A DNA stretch of 15,435 nt from an uncultured Bacilli bacterium (lineage in GTDB: Bacteria; Bacillota_I; Bacilli_A; RF39; UBA660). Every line of letters begins with the position of its first letter. The stretch's first letter is position 1. This document shows positions 11,653-15,435 of the stretch, piece by piece. A program made the translations under genes and the position numbers. The stretch is from NCBI GenBank assembly GCA_944351315.1, contig CALVPL010000140.1, positions 1-15,435 of the forward strand. The letters are read 5' to 3'. The notes below the pieces were generated by a model. That model was not told the origin of the DNA, did no database searches, and was given only the letters and a program-made list of their open reading frames with translations.

Positions 11653-13846
11653 TTAGTTCACTCTCCTTTAACTGGGATAGAGCTATTTCTTTATAGATCT
11701 TACAGCTTTTTAATAATTCTTGATGAGTTCCTTTACCGACAATTTTTCCATCATCTAAAACGATAATTTGATCTGCATGCATGATAGAACTAATTCGTTG
11801 TGCTACTATGAAGATCGTGGCCTCTTGGGTAAATTCTCGCAAGGCTTTTCGCAAGTTAGCATCTGTTTTAAAATCTAAGGCTGAAAAACTATCATCAAAA
11901 ATATAGAATTCAGGGTTTTTAGCAATCGCTCGAGCAATAGATAAACGCTGGCGTTGACCTCCTGAAACATTCGTTCCACCTTGGCTGATTTCATAATGAT
12001 ATTCTTTTGGCAAGTTTTTGATAAATTCAGTTGCTTGAGCTACTTCACAAGCCTTTTTCATCTTATTCTCATCTTTTTTATCTACACCAAATAAAACATT
12101 ACTTTCAATAGTTCCAGAAAATAAAATTCCTTTTTGGGGTACATATCCTATTTTATCTCTTAAAGATTTAATACTAGCTTCTTTGATATTTATACCATCC
12201 ACGATTATTTCACCTTCTGTAGGATCAAAAAAACGAGGAATTAAATTTATTAATGTACTTTTGCCACTTCCCGTTGCACCAATAAAAGCGGTTGTGGTAC
12301 CTGGTTTCGTTTTAAATGTGATATTTTTTAAAACCTCTTCTTCGGCATCTGGATATTTAAAAGATACATTTTTAAATTCAATTACACCTTTTATATCTTT
12401 AAAAGGTATAGGATTTTCTAATTCTTGAATAGAATTTTTGGTATTTAAAATTTCGGCAATCCTTTTTACACTTACCCAGGCTCTCGGAAGCATGATTGAC
12501 ATCATTGAAATCATTAAGAAAGACATAATTACTTGAATCGAATAAGTAATAAAAGCCATGAGTGTACCTACTTGTAATGTACCAAGATCAATTTGTTTTG
12601 AACCTACCCAAATAATTAAAATCGCAATTCCATTCATAATAAAAAGAATTGTTGGCATCAAAACCCCCATTGTTCGATCGCAAAACTGAGTAACATTTGC
12701 TAGTTGTTTATTTGCTTTATCAAATCGTTCTTCTTCATGTGCGGAAGTACCAAATGCCCTGATAACTGGTTCACCTGTTAATCTTTCTCTTGTTACTAAA
12801 TTTAATCGATCGACAAGTTTTTGAATCCTTCGAAATTTTGGCATCGCAAAAACAAAAAGAAAAAGAATAATTATAAAAATGAGACCAATTCCTAAGCCTA
12901 ATACCCAATTCATAGAATTGCCAATCACTTTAAATAAAGCCCCGAATCCTAATATAGGTGCATAAATAAGGATTCTAAGCGACATTACAAAAAGCATTTG
13001 AATCTGCTGAATATCATTCGTACTTCTAGTAATTAAACTTGCGACTGAAAATTGATCAAATTCTTTAGAAGAAAAACTCATAATTTTGGAAACCACTTTA
13101 TTTCGTAACAAATAGCTAAATTTAGTCGCGATACGGCTAGCTAAAAAACCAACTCCTATGGCAACTAACATCATACTTAGAGAAAGAAGAAGCATAATTA
13201 ATCCGTTTTTTATGATATAACTTGTTTGAATATCATTCAATTCTATACCAATTGTTTTATATTCTTCTTTTACATATTCTGTAGCCATTTGGTTAATCAT
13301 AGAAAAATCATAGGCATTCATAGCATTATGATAATTTTCAACTATTTTAGCTTGCTCATTCTGAGGCATTTTCTTAAAAGCTTCGTAAACCGATATTCCT
13401 TCTGGAATAGGATACGTATCTTTTAAACTTTCACCATTATGCTTTAACATTTCTACAAACATGAAATCTAGAGCCATGGACTTTTCTAATTCTTCTTTTT
13501 CTTCCGTTGTTAACTCTTTAACAAAATATAAAGACTCGGTTTCTAAAAGAGGATATTTTTGCAGCATTTCTTCTAATTCTTTGTCTTCAAAATCTTCTTT
13601 ACTTTTTAACTCATATGAATTTTTTACTATTTCTTGATCATTAATGAGTCTAATTGTTTCATATATATCTTTTGATATTACTTCCGGATAAGCATAAACA
13701 ATCCCATTTTCTTGAATACCAATATTAATAATGTTGGCTGTATAATCTGGCAAACGTAGATCAATGTTTGCTTGAACAATTAATAAGCCGATGCAAAAAA
13801 TAATTGGTACTGTAAAATTTTTTAAAATTTTAAAAATTTCTTTCAT
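11645..13846 (-). CDS. Heterodimeric ABC exporter, degenerate-site half with large outer domain
   Basis: A 733-residue ABC exporter half. TM1 is about 10-28 and TM2 about 211-236, leaving roughly 180 residues between them that must lie outside the cell; this insert is acidic and largely helical. The other helices lie between 290 and 455. The ATPase domain has Walker A GATGSGKS (523-530), Q571 and a good signature NVSGGQ (626-631). The catalytic Glu is replaced by Asp (IFDD, D652), and the switch His by Gln (VAQR, Q683). These substitutions mark the non-catalytic site of asymmetric exporters. Typical subunits have about 580-670 residues, the excess being the outer insert, as in BmrD-like proteins. 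AAGGAG lies upstream of the ATG. The gene follows the SanA-like gene by 48 bases without a terminator. Confidence 0.9.
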   Translation of the reverse strand: MKEIFKILKNFTVPIIFCIGLLIVQANIDLRLPDYTANIINIGIQENGIVYAYPEVISKDIYETIRLINDQEIVKNSYELKSKEDFEDKELEEMLQKYPLLETESLYFVKELTTEEKEELEKSMALDFMFVEMLKHNGESLKDTYPIPEGISVYEAFKKMPQNEQAKIVENYHNAMNAYDFSMINQMATEYVKEEYKTIGIELNDIQTSYIIKNGLIMLLLSLSMMLVAIGVGFLASRIATKFSYLLRNKVVSKIMSFSSKEFDQFSVASLITRSTNDIQQIQMLFVMSLRILIYAPILGFGALFKVIGNSMNWVLGLGIGLIFIIILFLFVFAMPKFRRIQKLVDRLNLVTRERLTGEPVIRAFGTSAHEEERFDKANKQLANVTQFCDRTMGVLMPTILFIMNGIAILIIWVGSKQIDLGTLQVGTLMAFITYSIQVIMSFLMISMMSIMLPRAWVSVKRIAEILNTKNSIQELENPIPFKDIKGVIEFKNVSFKYPDAEEEVLKNITFKTKPGTTTAFIGATGSGKSTLINLIPRFFDPTEGEIIVDGINIKEASIKSLRDKIGYVPQKGILFSGTIESNVLFGVDKKDENKMKKACEVAQATEFIKNLPKEYHYEISQGGTNVSGGQRQRLSIARAIAKNPEFYIFDDSFSALDFKTDANLRKALREFTQEATIFIVAQRISSIMHADQIIVLDDGKIVGKGTHQELLKSCKIYKEIALSQLKESELNG

Positions 13847-13894
13847 TGTAAACTTTCTCCTTATTTTTTATTTTCTTTATTAAATTATTTATGG

Positions 13895-14530
13895 TTAAAA
13901 AATGGATATTTCTTCTTCTAAATATGTCGGGTCAGGTTTTATTATCGAAAAAATAAAATCCTTATTTCGAGCTAAAAATTCTCGATATTCTCTTGAAAAA
14001 TTACCTTGATAAAATATATCTTCAGCTGGAACGCCAATGGCCTTTAAATTAAAAGAATTCGCGATGTAGAGTGCTCTTGGCAAATGATATTTTTGAGTAA
14101 TAATGATAACGTTTTGATCTTCTAAAAAATTTTGGGCCCTGAAAATGCTTTCATAAGTAGATAATCCTGCATGATCCATAAAAATATCTTCGGTTGGAAT
14201 CCCAGCATCTATTAAATATTTTCTCATAACATTCACTTCATCATAATCGTCTTCACGATGATCCCCGCTCACTAAAATTTTTGGTGCTCGTGAAGCATTA
14301 TATAAAGATACCGCTTTATCCAAACGATCTTTAAGCATAGGACTCGGTTTGTTTTCCCATACTGCGGCACCTAATACTAAAATGCAATCATAGGATTCTT
14401 GTAACTCACTTTCATTTAAAATTTGAGAAGAAGTGCTTCTTAAAACCCATTCGTTAATACTACAGCTGATCAATATTCCTATAATACTTAGTAAACATAG
14501 ACCAATTAAAACCTTTTTTATTTTTTCCAT
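13895..14530 (-). CDS. SanA/YdcF-family (DUF218) membrane-associated protein
   Basis: A 211-residue protein. An N-terminal hydrophobic segment (about 7-22) after a basic MEKIKK ends in LISC (20-23), which fits a lipobox, so it may be a lipoprotein or a single-pass anchored protein with the rest outside. Residues 48-170 are the DUF218 domain: DCILVLGAAVW, a PSPMLKDRLDKAVSLY segment, ILVSGDH, DYDEVNVMRKYL, the AGLSTYES loop, and IIITQKYHLPRALYIA. SanA relatives affect envelope permeability and vancomycin tolerance in enterobacteria; the biochemical activity is unsettled. The ATG at 14530 has AGGAGT 5 bases upstream; an in-frame ATG at 14575 lies in the promoter. It is followed by the ABC exporter genes. 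Confidence 0.8.
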   Translation of the reverse strand: MEKIKKVLIGLCLLSIIGILISCSINEWVLRSTSSQILNESELQESYDCILVLGAAVWENKPSPMLKDRLDKAVSLYNASRAPKILVSGDHREDDYDEVNVMRKYLIDAGIPTEDIFMDHAGLSTYESIFRAQNFLEDQNVIIITQKYHLPRALYIANSFNLKAIGVPAEDIFYQGNFSREYREFLARNKDFIFSIIKPDPTYLEEEISIF

Positions 14531-14546
14531 AAAAACTCCTAACACC

Positions 14547-14575
14547 AGTATATCAAAAAAAATTTTATTTTCCAA
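14547..14575 (-). promoter_or_regulatory. Promoter of the sanA-like gene
   Basis: On the minus strand TTGGAA (14570-14575), 17 bases, then TATACT (14547-14552) preceded by TGA, an extended -10. The start of transcription falls near 14540, at the edge of the Shine-Dalgarno site. It may also drive the ABC exporter genes downstream. Confidence 0.6.
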
Positions 14576-14589
14576 ATTGAATCTTAGCC

Positions 14590-14627
14590 AAAAAAAAGAT
14601 TACAAATCCCATGTCCAATCTGTAACC
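14590..14627 (-). terminator. Terminator of xfp
   Basis: On the minus strand GGTTACAGATT (14617-14627) pairs with GATTTGTAATC (14598-14608) in an 11-bp stem with three G-U pairs and an 8-base loop, then T8 (14590-14597). The stem covers the last codons and stop of xfp. Confidence 0.75.
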
Positions 14628-15435
14628 TCTTTCATATCTATTCCATTTTCCACAATATACGCTTGATGTTTTTTTAACATATTCACACAATATTTTTTTA
14701 CTTCTGACGTATCAAACTCTTTTAAATATTCAGTTGCTAATAAGACCAAATGAAAACGATCTAATTTATTTTGTACTCGCATATCAAACGGTGTTGTGAT
14801 TGTGCCTTCTTCAATGTAACCCCGAACATGAATATTTTGATTTGCTCTTTTATATGTTAGTTCATGAATTACATTAGGATATCCATGGAAGGCAAAAATT
14901 ATTGGTTTATTTTTCGTAAAAATCGCATCATATTCGGCATCACTTAAGCCATGAGGATGGGCACTTTGAGATTGTAATTTCATTAAATCAATCACATTCA
15001 CAACACGAATCTTTAAATTCGGAATGTATTTTCTTAAAATACTTGTTGCCGCCATGACTTCTAGAGTTGGTGTATCGCCAGCACAAGCCATAACTAAATC
15101 TGGTTTATTATCTAAATCGTTACTTGCAAATGACCAAATACCTAATCCTTTTTCACAATGACGAATTGCTTGTGTCATTGTTAACCACTGAGGTCTTGGG
15201 TGCTTACTTGCTACTACTACATTTATTGTGTTCTTAGTTTTTAAAACGTGATTCATGACACATAGTAACGTATTACTATCACATGGTAGATAAACACGTG
15301 ATATTTCGGCTTTTTTGGTCAAAACATGATTAATAATTCCTGGGTCTTGATGAGTGTAACCATTATGATCTTGTTGCCAGCAATGACTTGAAACAAGTAA
15401 ATTTAAAGAAGAAATCGGAAAACGCCAAGGAAGTT
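14600..15435 (-). CDS. xfp: Phosphoketolase (Xfp), C-terminal part, runs off right edge
   Basis: The last 277 residues of a thiamine-diphosphate phosphoketolase; the full protein is usually near 790 residues, so about 500 are outside the window. The frame is open to the window end, and a TTG at 15322 is internal, not a start. Family landmarks are HCWQQDHNGYTHQDPG, KKAEISRVYLPCDSNTLL, GIWSFASND, PDLVMACAGDTPTLE, VRVVNVIDLMKLQ, a PIIFAFHGYP segment and the C-terminal TDWTWDL. The enzyme splits xylulose-5-phosphate, and often fructose-6-phosphate, with phosphate to give acetyl phosphate plus glyceraldehyde-3-phosphate or erythrose-4-phosphate, feeding acetate kinase for ATP. It is cytoplasmic. 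This suggests heterolactic or bifid-shunt-like sugar use. It has its own terminator before the SanA-like gene. Confidence 0.95.
   Translation of the reverse strand, partial: LPWRFPISSLNLLVSSHCWQQDHNGYTHQDPGIINHVLTKKAEISRVYLPCDSNTLLCVMNHVLKTKNTINVVVASKHPRPQWLTMTQAIRHCEKGLGIWSFASNDLDNKPDLVMACAGDTPTLEVMAATSILRKYIPNLKIRVVNVIDLMKLQSQSAHPHGLSDAEYDAIFTKNKPIIFAFHGYPNVIHELTYKRANQNIHVRGYIEEGTITTPFDMRVQNKLDRFHLVLLATEYLKEFDTSEVKKYCVNMLKKHQAYIVENGIDMKEVTDWTWDL

Noticed and set aside
12183..12428. Plus-strand open frame inside the 733-residue ABC gene
   Set aside because: It is antisense to the Walker A region, with no RBS; a shadow frame.
15320..15322. TTG at 15322 as the start of a 240-residue protein
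   Set aside because: The frame stays open to the right edge and encodes conserved phosphoketolase sequence upstream of it, so the gene is only cut by the window.
1..15435. tRNA, rRNA, riboswitch or CRISPR elements
   Set aside because: No cloverleaf-like, rRNA, or regularly spaced repeat pattern was seen, and the leaders are too short for riboswitches. This was by eye; an Infernal or tRNAscan run would be decisive.
1..15435. TGA read as tryptophan, as in Mollicutes
   Set aside because: All genes have normal lengths under the standard code, and conserved Trp positions (for example the xfp C-terminal DWTWDL) use TGG.

Overview
The window comes from a low-GC, Gram-positive genome of the Bacilli type. 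The evidence is a very AT-rich composition, strong AGGAGG or AGGTGA Shine-Dalgarno sites, and housekeeping genes typical of Bacillota: der, rpsP-khpA, a YmfF/YmfH-like M16 peptidase pair and a phosphoketolase. Two recognisable endospore genes, cotE (outer coat morphogenetic protein) and spoVIF, point to an endospore former or a recent descendant of one. Reading frames use TGG for Trp and close under the standard bacterial code, so this is not a TGA-recoding Mollicute. The species cannot be named from the sequence.

Layout, left to right. Bases 1-98 hold the divergent promoter region of a gene running off the left edge and of a tandem-HTH XRE regulator (108-542, +). A bidirectional terminator separates this from a leftward two-gene unit, a small XRE protein followed by spoVIF (566-1066). 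This unit is divergent from another XRE gene (1196-1462, +) across an intergenic region with a 12-bp palindrome next to a TTGACA promoter. That gene converges on der (1472-2779, -). Further right on the minus strand come an orphan type IV prepilin-like gene, rpsP-khpA, and a membrane-anchored XRE regulator with a large extracytoplasmic part. cotE follows, divergent from a HIT hydrolase gene on the plus strand.

The right half is on the minus strand. An operon of a dGTPase-like HD hydrolase and a YmfF/YmfH-like M16 pair (6055-9757) follows an operon-like run of a SanA/YdcF-family protein and a heterodimeric ABC exporter (9847-14530). The 3' part of a phosphoketolase gene (xfp) reaches the right edge.

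The genome is compact. Several terminator stems include stop codons or overlap the ends of coding sequences. Predicted -10 boxes often lie only 6-18 bases from the Shine-Dalgarno site, so most mRNAs should have very short leaders. No stretch over 300 bases lacks a gene.

No obvious new defence system, prophage, CRISPR array or RNA gene was seen. The observations most worth checking are a hairpin that pairs the spoVIF start codon with its Shine-Dalgarno site in the loop, and a cotE promoter fitting both sigma-E and sigma-K consensus. Others are the membrane XRE with two CX4C motifs beside rpsP, an inverted repeat over the rpsP -35 box, the orphan prepilin, and an exporter whose departures from consensus all fall in one of its two ATP sites.
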